Part shown: positions 1 through 5,969 of the stretch, one piece after another
Layout: each line of letters begins with the position of its first letter
Numbering within the stretch: position 1 is the first letter of the stretch
Source of the DNA: Sphingomonadaceae bacterium
Lineage (GTDB): Bacteria > Pseudomonadota > Alphaproteobacteria > Sphingomonadales > Sphingomonadaceae
Direction of reading: 5' to 3'
DNA length: 13,918 bases
Assembly: GCA_947442095.1 (NCBI GenBank)
Contig: CANEVG010000045.1
Span: 1-13,918, forward strand
Notes under the pieces: generated by a model
What the model was told of the DNA's origin: nothing
The model's database searches: none
What the model saw: the letters and a program-made list of their open reading frames with translations, nothing else
Translations under genes and position numbers: made by a program

Positions 1-1
1 C

Positions 2-79
2 ATGAGATCAACCGTCGACACCGCGCGCCTGTCGGGATGCAATCCCTTCCAAACCATACTCGGTGCCATCTCCGCCTGA
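2..79 (+). CDS. Possible 3' tail of an upstream gene (partial)
   Basis: The frame is open from the left edge and stops with TGA at 77-79, giving at most 25 codons in the window. The visible peptide contains TARLSGCNPFQTIL. This loosely recalls the C-terminal tail of IS66-type transposases (a T-A-x-L stretch followed by N-P and hydrophobics), but the match is only an impression. It could equally be the end of an unrelated gene or a chance frame starting at the ATG at base 2. Sequence left of the window is needed to decide. Confidence 0.2.
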   Translation: MRSTVDTARLSGCNPFQTILGAISA

Positions 80-549
80 TCGCCCGATGCAGGGGGTGGG
101 TAATTACAGCGCCAGAGTGAGCGCTCCACACTTCTTTCCCTCGCGAACGCCCTCCACCAGGTAGAGATTGCAGTGTCCAACAGCTCCTTTTTCGGCAACG
201 TACATGGCGCGAAAATGCGCCAACACGCCCGCAAAATCTCAAGGCTGAATCACCAAACGCGCGAAAGCATTTTTCTAACACTTTGAACCGGTAGGAAAAC
301 CAATACACGCATTTCTGCGGGTTTGAGCACACTTATTCGCAATCCGTTCCACGCAAACTGTTCACGTCGGATCAAGGCGGATGTGCTCGCCGCTGCATTG
401 GATCGAATCGCCATCGTAAATGATCGATGTGGCGCAGAAGGACGCAACCACAAGGGCTGCCAGTCACCCAAGACCAAGGCCCCTTGCCGCATAGTTCCAT
501 GTTCGGCTCTGCATCGCATGGGAACCAAGCGCATGGGCGATATCAGCGA
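80..549. other. Region without a convincing gene
   Basis: Apart from the small minus-strand frame at 104-226, this stretch holds no gene I can support. Two antiparallel frames (323-739 plus, TTG start; 250-534 minus, ATG start) are open but overlap each other. The first also runs across the pilin gene, and neither shows a recognisable motif. A short GC-rich stem (GGCGC at 206-210, GCGCC at 217-221) has no T-run after it on either strand, so I do not call a terminator. The pattern fits decayed sequence between genes. Confidence 0.4.
104..226 (-). CDS. Small unrecognised ORF or gene remnant
   Basis: A short minus-strand frame ends with TAA (104-106). It can start at ATG 205 (33 residues) or GTG 226 (40 residues), and an in-frame TGA lies just upstream. 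The peptide has two cysteines and a protein-like composition, with the motif AVGHCNLYLVEGV followed by REGKKCG. I do not recognise it. It may be the conserved 3' remnant of a decayed gene, because the surrounding 1-549 region shows several short broken-looking frames. There is no good ribosome-binding site. Confidence 0.2.
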   Translation of the reverse strand: MLAHFRAMYVAEKGAVGHCNLYLVEGVREGKKCGALTLAL

Positions 550-768
550 TTATTCAGGTGGCGGCGGGACGAAATCTGGAGGTTCGAGTTCACCGCCGCC
601 CGACGCGTTGGCCGCACGATCTGAGACCATCGCGAAGGTGTTCGACTGTGAGTTGCCCAGCGCGCCCATTGCGGTCATGGCGGCAACGGCGATCAGAGCG
701 GCGATTAACCCGTACTCGACTGCAGTAGTACCGCTTTGATCACTTAGCAGCGAGCAGAAAACAGACAT
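550..768 (-). CDS. Flp/Fap-type (type IVb) pilin subunit
   Basis: This is a 72-residue protein with the layout of Flp pilins. A short positively/polar leader is followed by S-G-T-T-A-V-E-Y-G-L-I-A-A-L-I-A-V-A and a continuous hydrophobic helix. In the family, prepilin peptidase cuts just before the TAVEYG-like segment, the Glu is needed for assembly, and subunits polymerise into Tad/Flp adhesive pili at the inner membrane. I start at ATG 768; a TTG two codons upstream is less likely. The Shine-Dalgarno match is weak. After the helix the protein has an unusual tail with a run of Gly and Pro ending PPDFVPPPPE, making it somewhat longer than the usual 50-60 residues. No Tad assembly genes (CpaA, CpaB, CpaC, CpaF, TadB/C) are visible nearby, so this looks like an orphan pilin gene. 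The pilin family call is strong; function in an adhesive pilus is inferred. Confidence 0.85.
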   Translation of the reverse strand: MSVFCSLLSDQSGTTAVEYGLIAALIAVAAMTAMGALGNSQSNTFAMVSDRAANASGGGELEPPDFVPPPPE

Positions 769-1056
769 GACCAACGCCTAACCAAAGCTGTAGCCCAGCA
801 TCACTTGCAGAAGCACCCTTCCAAAAGGTAAACAATGGTCGCCTCACAGTGGGAATCTAAGATTTTTGAGGTTCTATTGCACACCAGCCAAATAGTTTCC
901 AATTTGTTAACTCTCCCTTGGAGAAAACAGACATCCAAACACGATCATTGCAAATGCGTAGCACGCCTGCAACCTTCGGAATACCCGCCGGGCGTATCTC
1001 GGCTCATAATCCGTTTTAGCGAGGGTCGCGGCAAGGCGGCGAGCCTCTCTTGGAAC
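769..1056. other. Intergenic region upstream of the pilin gene
   Basis: No gene is supported here. A plus-strand frame (835-1131) overlaps the next gene on the other strand and has no recognisable motif. The region should carry the pilin promoter on the minus strand, but I cannot place -35/-10 boxes with confidence. The 12-mer GAAAACAGACAT at 923-934 repeats the sequence at the pilin start codon (757-768). Confidence 0.4.
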
Positions 1057-1359
1057 CTAAATGAACAGAACACTCCAGACGAGCATCACGATTATCGCCC
1101 AGGACAAGCCGGCCAATCCGGTAATGACTAGCAAGCAAGCACGAACGCTTAACGACTCGACCAACGGTTCGGGAACAATTAGCAAGTCAATCACATCAGT
1201 CTGCGCCAAAATGGGAGGCTGCGCTCGGGAGAGGTAAAAACGCGACTGGTGATCAGGAACGACCGGTGGTTCCTGCTGCGCCGCAAGTTCAACCAATGAT
1301 AGCAATTTATCGCGGAATGAGTTTAGCTTTGCCAAATTCTGCCGCCTAGCCAATCGCAA
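1057..1359 (-). CDS. Small protein with C-terminal membrane segment, unknown function
   Basis: This is a frame of about 100 residues. The N-terminal three quarters are soluble-looking with no cysteine and several prolines. The last 27 residues or so form one strongly hydrophobic segment (beginning ACLLVITGLAGLSW and ending MLVWSVLFI), which would give a tail-anchored or single-pass inner-membrane topology with the bulk in the cytoplasm. The start is uncertain. TTG 1359 overlaps the end of the upstream regulator gene by 14 bases, and further TTG codons follow at 1353 and 1335; no ATG lies near the 5' end. The overlap suggests translational coupling with the FixJ-like regulator, so the two may act together. 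I do not recognise a family. It could be a chance frame, but the clean terminal transmembrane segment argues for a real gene. Confidence 0.45.
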   Translation of the reverse strand: MRLARRQNLAKLNSFRDKLLSLVELAAQQEPPVVPDHQSRFYLSRAQPPILAQTDVIDLLIVPEPLVESLSVRACLLVITGLAGLSWAIIVMLVWSVLFI

Positions 1360-2038
1360 TCGGAAGCGGCGCAGACTGCTCGAGCCCTATGGCCTCGATC
1401 CGCAGCCGCACGGCCTCGGATGTTCGCCGGATCCCAAGTTTACCCATCATCTTCATGCGATGGATCTCAACAGTCCGCGGACTAATCTCCAGCTGGCGCG
1501 CAATTTCCTTGTTACTGCACCCCTCCGAGACCAAGTCAAGAACCTCACGCTCGCGCACACTGAGACGCGCGATGCGCTGGCGTGCCTCTGCCGCCCGGGT
1601 TTGCATGGCGAACAGAGAAACTGAATCCCGCATTGCCGATTCGATGGCGTTGAGAAGCCTTGAACGCTCCAGCGGAAAATCAAGATAATCAATTGCGCCG
1701 GCTTTTATGGTAGTTACGACCGAGTTAATTTGCGGTTGCTCTGCCATGGCAATAACTGGAAGCCAACTCCCCTCGTGCGTCATGCGCTTGATCAACGCCA
1801 CCACGTCTCCTTGTGATGGTTCCACATACGCAAGTAGAATGCCATTCTTCGGCGCGTACGCAAGAAATTCGGCCTGATCAGCATAGACTTCGGCGTGATG
1901 TCCACAGGCAAAGACTAGTGCAGCTACGCTTGCGCGACGCGCAGAGTCCCGGTCCACAATGTGAATCGATGTACGCTTAGTCGAAACCACGTCAGCTTTT
2001 GACAAATATAATATATCTGCCCTGTCAGCTTCACTCAC
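1346..2038 (-). CDS. FixJ-like LuxR-family regulator with degenerate receiver domain
   Basis: This 230-residue protein has a receiver-like fold (about residues 23-140, beginning SIHIVDRDSARR), a linker, and a LuxR/GerE helix-turn-helix (about 158-220: LSVREREVLDLV, then SNKEIARQLEISPRTVEIHR). The DNA-binding part looks intact and closely resembles FixJ/NodW-type regulators. By eye alignment to FixJ the receiver has lost its chemistry. One of the acidic pair is Arg30, the phospho-acceptor position is Tyr71, the conserved Thr is Ala99 and the conserved Lys is Phe121. It therefore probably binds DNA without aspartate phosphorylation, controlled by another ligand, partner or its abundance. I choose GTG 2038 because GGTGGGG (2046-2052 on this strand) lies seven bases upstream. 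The gene is divergent from a histidine kinase operon across an AT-rich control region, and its 3' end overlaps the small membrane-protein gene. Confidence 0.85.
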   Translation of the reverse strand: MSEADRADILYLSKADVVSTKRTSIHIVDRDSARRASVAALVFACGHHAEVYADQAEFLAYAPKNGILLAYVEPSQGDVVALIKRMTHEGSWLPVIAMAEQPQINSVVTTIKAGAIDYLDFPLERSRLLNAIESAMRDSVSLFAMQTRAAEARQRIARLSVREREVLDLVSEGCSNKEIARQLEISPRTVEIHRMKMMGKLGIRRTSEAVRLRIEAIGLEQSAPLPIAIG

Positions 2039-2045
2039 TTAACAT

Positions 2046-2052
2046 CCCCACC
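2046..2052 (-). promoter_or_regulatory. Ribosome-binding site supporting the GTG start
   Basis: The minus strand reads GGTGGGG seven bases before GTG 2038. An out-of-frame ATG at 2045 opens a four-codon mini-ORF (Met-Leu-Ser-Glu-stop, 2031-2045) that overlaps the GTG start. It could tune initiation or be accidental. Confidence 0.5.
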
Positions 2053-2100
2053 GTAATAAAAATCGTAACATTTTTTGAAGTTTATAAATAAATAATTATT

Positions 2101-2147
2101 ATAAATACAGAATTTTCAATTCAATAATATCATTAATCTGTATTTAT
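2101..2147. repeat. 11-bp inverted repeat with 25-bp spacer
   Basis: ATAAATACAGA (2101-2111) is repeated in inverted orientation as TCTGTATTTAT (2137-2147). The outer flanks continue as imperfect complementarity of A/T runs (about 2089-2100 against 2148-2160). The arms lie about 2.4 and 6 helical turns apart depending on how they are measured, so they could be paired regulator sites or a cruciform. The sequence lies on the side nearer the FixJ-like regulator gene. Confidence 0.5.
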
Positions 2148-2255
2148 GAAATATTATTTTAATTATTGTATTTGGAAATTCACGAGATTTATTAAAAGTT
2201 ATTCTAAGATCAGGTTCGCCCTATAAATGCATAAACTTGAAACGAAGTTCACAAA

Positions 2256-2273
2256 TTAAGTATTAATACTTAA
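2256..2273. promoter_or_regulatory. Perfect 18-bp palindrome, candidate operator
   Basis: TTAAGTATTAATACTTAA is its own reverse complement over all 18 bases. This size and symmetry suit a dimeric LuxR/NarL-type regulator, and three of the flanking genes are a kinase and two such regulators. Which protein binds, if any, is inference. In such AT-rich DNA, palindromes arise more easily by chance, though 18 perfect bases is still striking. Confidence 0.45.
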
Positions 2274-2426
2274 AATCAATTTCGTGCCTATGTATTTACA
2301 CGGAGCACAACCTCCTGCCATAATATCATTTGGATCCAAGTTTGATTAAAGGTATTGCTTAGGTGGATCTTACGGATCGTAATCAACCTATTTTGGTGAC
2401 TTAGGCGAGGCCATTTGGGTACCAAT

Positions 2427-2461
2427 AGACCCCACACGGATAAAGAGCGTCCGTATGGTCT
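2427..2461 (+). other. Stem-loop in the leader upstream of the kinase gene
   Basis: AGACC (2427-2431) pairs with GGTCT (2457-2461), and ACGGA (2436-2440) pairs with TCCGT (2450-2454). There is an internal loop and a nine-base terminal loop. The structure is followed on the plus strand by A residues, not T, so it is not an intrinsic terminator for rightward transcription. It lies about 60 bases before the kinase start and may be part of a leader RNA or an operator. Confidence 0.3.
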
Positions 2462-2523
2462 AAAAAACAGACATCAGGCCGACCGGTAAGGCTTGGGTTG
2501 AAACAGGGGATAGAGAAAGGGCA

Positions 2524-4956
2524 ATGCCAGAAGCATCAGATATATCGGCGAATTTTTATTCGGCACGGACGGGTATCCGCGCAGCGTCACCTCCCACCGA
2601 AATCGTGCTCGATATGTTGAATGGCGGCAAGTTGGACTGGATTCTGACCCTGGCTACCGAGCGATTTCAGGTGCCCCAGGCGTTTGTTGCGCTTGCCGCA
2701 GAGACCGTCGAGGAAACCATGAACCGCATCCCGCTAGATCGCCAGGAAGCAGAATACGTTCTGGCGCTACGCAATCAAACGCTTGAGACCGGCGATATGC
2801 TGGTGATGCTTGACAGCCATGCAGAGAAGGTTCCGTCGGGCGCTTTGGCAGCCCCCGCAGAGCCAGCCATTCGGTTCTATGCAGGTGCCCCGCTTGTTCT
2901 AGCCAAGACTGAACAGATTGGCACGCTGATCCTCATTGATCGAGCACCGCACGGGGCGTTTTCGACCGACGACGCCATCATGCTGGACCTGATGGCACAG
3001 CTTGCCATTCGTGACATTATGGTGCGCCTGTTGGAGACAACAGTCCGCATCGGGAGGTCTTTTCACGAATCCTCCAGCGATGCCTTTCTCACCTCGGACC
3101 CCGAAGGCCGTATCCTGTTTTGGAACCGCGGCGCGGAACAGACTTTTGGCTACACGGCCGAAGAAGCGATCGGGATGCCGCTCGATAACATCATTCCGCA
3201 AGAACATCGTGGTGGACACCTCGCCGGAATGGCCCGGCTCATGTCGGGAGGACGGCCGCGTCTTGTTGGTAGAACGATCGAAGTGCCTGCGGTGCGCAAG
3301 GATGGAAGGCGGATCGTAACCGAGCTTACCCTCAACATGACAACCAATCCGAAAACTGGCTTGCCGACGCATTTTTCCTCGATTATTCGCGATGTCGGCT
3401 CTCGCATCGTTACGGAAGCGCGCGTCGCTGGCCAGCTCGCAGCCATCGAAGCGGCGCATGATGGCATAGCTATCGCCGATCGCGACGGAATCATGAGCTA
3501 TATGAACGAGGCTTTCCTGCACACATTTGGACTGCCTCCCGGTAGCCGCGATGTGCCGTGGACACATCTGATCGCCCCATACGATCGCAAACGCCTCGCC
3601 GATCAGACCTTCGACCGCAACAATTCCTGGGAACATTGGCACGGCGAAATACAGGGGCTACACAGCAGCGGGGCGCGGGTCGATCTCGACCTTTCGCTCA
3701 CTCTGAAGGGCAATACTGTGGTCTGCGTTACCCGCGACATGACCGCTCGCCGCGAAGCGGAGCGCGAGAAGGCTTTGCTGCGCGAACAATTGCTGGTTGC
3801 GCAGCGGCAAGAGGCCGTGGGCCAGCTTGCTTCAGGAATCGCCCACGATTTCAACAATCTCATCGCTGCGATTTCAGGTTCAGCGGATATGTTGACAAGC
3901 AGCACCGACCCGAATGTCATCCGCAACACAACGCGCATTCAGGCTGCAGCACGCAGCGCCACTTCACTTGTTGAAAAAATGCTTTCCCTCGGCCGCCGTT
4001 CGCGCGACTACAAGCTACATGACGTGCGGCATGTGATCAACGATACCGCCGATCTGCTTCGCGTCGGCTTGGCAAAGCGGCAGCGTATCCTGCTGGAACG
4101 CAATACACAGCCGGCAATGGTGATGGCCGACCGGAATGAACTGATGCAGGTGCTGCTCAACCTCGGACTCAACGCACGCGATGCGCTGGGCTCCAAGCTC
4201 GATGGCGAACTGGGCATGAGCGTCAGCCCCATCAGCCAGCAAGAGCCGAAGAGCGGTATTAAGCTTGCTCAAGGCATCATGCCCAAAGGACCGATGGTCC
4301 GCATTCGTGTGTGGGACAATGGCTGCGGGATGGACCCTGCCGAAATCGAGAGTATCTTCAAACCGTTCTATTCGCGCAAGGAAGGTGCTCGCACCGGCTT
4401 GGGCCTTGCGATGGTCGCTGGAATTTTGGCATCTGCGGGCGCGGGTCTCGCTTTGAATACTAGCCTTGGGAGCGGCACATCGTTTGACGTTTTCTGGCCC
4501 GTCGATCAGCCGGCGGAACCAGACCTTTACCTGGAACCCCATAGCGTAGCCCACGCCAAAAGCTTGGAAGGCTTGACCATTCTAGTTGTTGATGATGAAT
4601 TGCACGTTCTAGAGACGATAACCGAACTGTTGGAACTGGCAGGTGCCGAAGTCGGCGCATGCCTCGATCCAATCGATGCTGTCGCCGCGCTTGAGAGCGA
4701 TCCGCAGGCTTGGTCGGTCTTGATCACTGACTATGACATGCCGAAAATGAACGGCGCTGCCCTCGCCGAGGCAGCGCGGCGGCTCTGCCCGGATCTACCA
4801 GTCTTGCTGGTTACCGCGCTGCCTGAAAACCCCCACGCGCTCATCAATGAGGGCAGCGTGTTTTCGGGCGTTATCGGAAAGCCGCTCTCGGCTGCCACCC
4901 TCGCTCAGGCAACACTCAGCGCTATCGCGCATCATGGACGGGGCGACCAGTCATGA
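2524..4956 (+). CDS. Soluble hybrid sensor histidine kinase (GAF-PAS-PAS-HisKA-HATPase-REC)
   Basis: This 810-residue protein has no transmembrane segment or signal peptide, so it should sense a cytoplasmic signal. Domains run in this order: GAF-like (about 35-170), PAS (about 180-295, with NRGAEQTFGYTAEEAIG), PAS (about 300-410), HisKA (about 425-490), HATPase (about 535-660) and receiver (about 683-800). The phospho-accepting histidine is His441 in AHDFNN. The ATPase shows the N-box Asn550, DNGCGM (598-603) and the TGLGL loop (624-628). The receiver is complete: Asp690/Asp691, phospho-acceptor Asp736 in TDYDMP, Thr764 and Lys786. The first PAS resembles FixL in its later half, but I see no His at the heme-ligand position, so oxygen sensing is not supported. 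The start has AGAAAGG four bases upstream. The stop overlaps the next gene by four bases (ATGA), and that regulator is the obvious partner. No HPt domain is visible, so the internal receiver may tune kinase activity or shuttle phosphate. Confidence 0.93.
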   Translation: MPEASDISANFYSARTGIRAASPPTEIVLDMLNGGKLDWILTLATERFQVPQAFVALAAETVEETMNRIPLDRQEAEYVLALRNQTLETGDMLVMLDSHAEKVPSGALAAPAEPAIRFYAGAPLVLAKTEQIGTLILIDRAPHGAFSTDDAIMLDLMAQLAIRDIMVRLLETTVRIGRSFHESSSDAFLTSDPEGRILFWNRGAEQTFGYTAEEAIGMPLDNIIPQEHRGGHLAGMARLMSGGRPRLVGRTIEVPAVRKDGRRIVTELTLNMTTNPKTGLPTHFSSIIRDVGSRIVTEARVAGQLAAIEAAHDGIAIADRDGIMSYMNEAFLHTFGLPPGSRDVPWTHLIAPYDRKRLADQTFDRNNSWEHWHGEIQGLHSSGARVDLDLSLTLKGNTVVCVTRDMTARREAEREKALLREQLLVAQRQEAVGQLASGIAHDFNNLIAAISGSADMLTSSTDPNVIRNTTRIQAAARSATSLVEKMLSLGRRSRDYKLHDVRHVINDTADLLRVGLAKRQRILLERNTQPAMVMADRNELMQVLLNLGLNARDALGSKLDGELGMSVSPISQQEPKSGIKLAQGIMPKGPMVRIRVWDNGCGMDPAEIESIFKPFYSRKEGARTGLGLAMVAGILASAGAGLALNTSLGSGTSFDVFWPVDQPAEPDLYLEPHSVAHAKSLEGLTILVVDDELHVLETITELLELAGAEVGACLDPIDAVAALESDPQAWSVLITDYDMPKMNGAALAEAARRLCPDLPVLLVTALPENPHALINEGSVFSGVIGKPLSAATLAQATLSAIAHHGRGDQS

Positions 4957-5567
4957 GAATCCTTATCGCAGACGACCATGATTTGCTGCGCGATACCATG
5001 AGCAGCTATCTGACCATGGAAGCGCAGTGCGACGTGGAGACGTGTGGTGATCTGGAATCAGCGCTTGCGGCGATAGCTGCATCAGGGCCTTTCGATGTTG
5101 TGCTGCTGGATCTCTCGATGCCAGGGATGAATGGCTTCATTGGTTTGGAGCAGGCGATCGCTGCCGCCGAAGGCCGGCCAGTTGCCGTGATATCGGGAAC
5201 CGCTTCGGAGACTGCCGCCCGGCGCACGCTCGAACTGGGCGCCGCGGGTTTCCTGCCAAAGACCTTGCCGGGCAAATCTCTAATCAATGCAGTGCGGTTC
5301 ATGGCAGCGGGAGAGCGCTATCTGCCCTATAATCTTGCCCGCGCTTCTGAGCCGGAAACCGATTGTCCATTGACCAAGGTGCTTACCGAGCGCGAGCGCA
5401 AGGTCCTACGCGGACTGTGCGCAGGATTGTCCAACAAGGAAATAGCACGCGACTTGGGCCTGAGCGAACCAACGATCAAGCTGCAGGTTAAAATGGTCTG
5501 TCGCAAACTCGATGCCCGCAACCGCACCCATGCCGCCATGCTGGCGCATGAGGCCGGCTTTCGTTAA
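4953..5567 (+). CDS. NarL/FixJ-family response regulator
   Basis: This 204-residue protein has a full receiver and a LuxR-type DNA-binding domain. The receiver (about 1-120) has Asp7/Asp8 after MRILIA, phospho-acceptor Asp53 in LLDLSMPGMNG, Ser81 at the switch Thr/Ser position and Lys103 in LPKTL. The helix-turn-helix (about 142-198) shows LTERERKVLRGLCAGLSNKE and SEPTIKLQVK. It begins inside the last codons of the kinase gene (ATGA overlap), so both are translated together and it is almost certainly the kinase's output regulator. It may act on the divergent AT-rich control region or elsewhere; the targets cannot be seen here. The stop TAA (5565-5567) overlaps the stop of a small convergent frame. 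Confidence 0.93.
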   Translation: MRILIADDHDLLRDTMSSYLTMEAQCDVETCGDLESALAAIAASGPFDVVLLDLSMPGMNGFIGLEQAIAAAEGRPVAVISGTASETAARRTLELGAAGFLPKTLPGKSLINAVRFMAAGERYLPYNLARASEPETDCPLTKVLTERERKVLRGLCAGLSNKEIARDLGLSEPTIKLQVKMVCRKLDARNRTHAAMLAHEAGFR

Positions 5568-5737
5568 TGCAATGATCCGAGCCGCCCTTCGAGCACTGCG
5601 TCGAGGATAGCGGCATGGAACGGCGCTTCGAAGCGTAGTCCGGCGGCGAAGGCGCTAGTCCATGCCACTCTGGCCTGGCGAGCTTCGAGGCTCGAGAGCG
5701 TAGTGCACACGGTCATGCGGGGCTGCAGTGCTTCCAT
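5564..5737 (-). CDS. Small PilZ-like protein or remnant of one
   Basis: A 57-residue frame runs from ATG 5737 to TAA 5564-5566, overlapping the stop of the convergent response regulator by three bases. Its second half, ARVAWTSAFAAGLRFEAPFH, fits the C-terminal pattern of PilZ domains (V-x-W, a variable turn, G-x-x-F-x-x-P and then a helix). The N-terminal Arg-rich c-di-GMP motif of PilZ is missing, so it would not bind the nucleotide in the classical way. The same frame is open again upstream of a TAG (5756-5758), raising the possibility of a broken longer gene. There is no clear ribosome-binding site. PilZ similarity is my own pattern reading and is moderate at best. Confidence 0.35.
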   Translation of the reverse strand: MEALQPRMTVCTTLSSLEARQARVAWTSAFAAGLRFEAPFHAAILDAVLEGRLGSLH

Positions 5738-5969
5738 CGAATCGATCCGCGCCGACTAGCAGGTCAGGTCGCTCAGGGTCTCTTTGGCGCGCAACACGTC
5801 GCGGCGGTAGGTCTCAGGGATAAGCTGGCCGCAGGGCGGCGTGCCCCAAGGGTTTGCTTCGTTTCCTAAAGCGTACGCCCCCGATGTGAACCGCAGGCAT
5901 TTGGATCGTGTCCCGTGTCGTGGTGTAGCTTCGCCGACGCGACCTCGTGCACCAGCGAAGGCGAGCCCT
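5738..5969 (-). other. Gap after the CHAT gene with possible coding remnant
   Basis: No complete gene is supported. The minus-strand frame ending with TAG at 5756-5758 reads protein-like near its end (NPWGTPPCGQLIPETYRRDV), but the frame has no plausible start outside the CHAT gene. It may be a decayed segment in the same frame as the PilZ-like ORF. I find no hairpin with a T-run that would serve as a terminator for either converging operon. Confidence 0.3.

Larger units (their letters stand above)
2039..2523. promoter_or_regulatory. AT-rich divergent control region
   Basis: There is no gene here. Bases 2041-2280 contain 51 G or C by hand count (about 21% GC), in contrast to the GC-rich flanking genes. 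The segment must hold promoters for the leftward regulator gene and for the rightward kinase operon. It contains an inverted repeat (2101-2147), a perfect palindrome (2256-2273) and a stem-loop (2427-2461), listed separately. The AT richness suggests easily melted or curved DNA and possible silencing by nucleoid proteins. I cannot assign -35/-10 boxes reliably because many TATAAT-like strings occur. Confidence 0.65.

Noticed and set aside
2..79. IS66 transposase tail at the left edge
   Set aside because: Only a loose resemblance over about 14 residues; kept only as a possible partial CDS of unknown family.
250..739. Two overlapping opposite-strand frames (250-534 minus, 323-739 plus)
   Set aside because: Neither has a recognisable motif, they overlap each other, and the plus-strand one also overlaps the pilin gene. 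I treat them as non-coding or remnant.
835..1131. 98-codon plus-strand frame
   Set aside because: No motif, and it overlaps the better supported small membrane-protein gene on the minus strand.
2899..3642. 247-codon minus-strand frame inside the kinase gene
   Set aside because: Antisense to well conserved GAF/PAS coding sequence and without any recognisable motif.
5679..5694. Hairpin CGAGC / GCTCG as a terminator between converging operons
   Set aside because: The stem is only five base pairs and no T-run follows on either strand.
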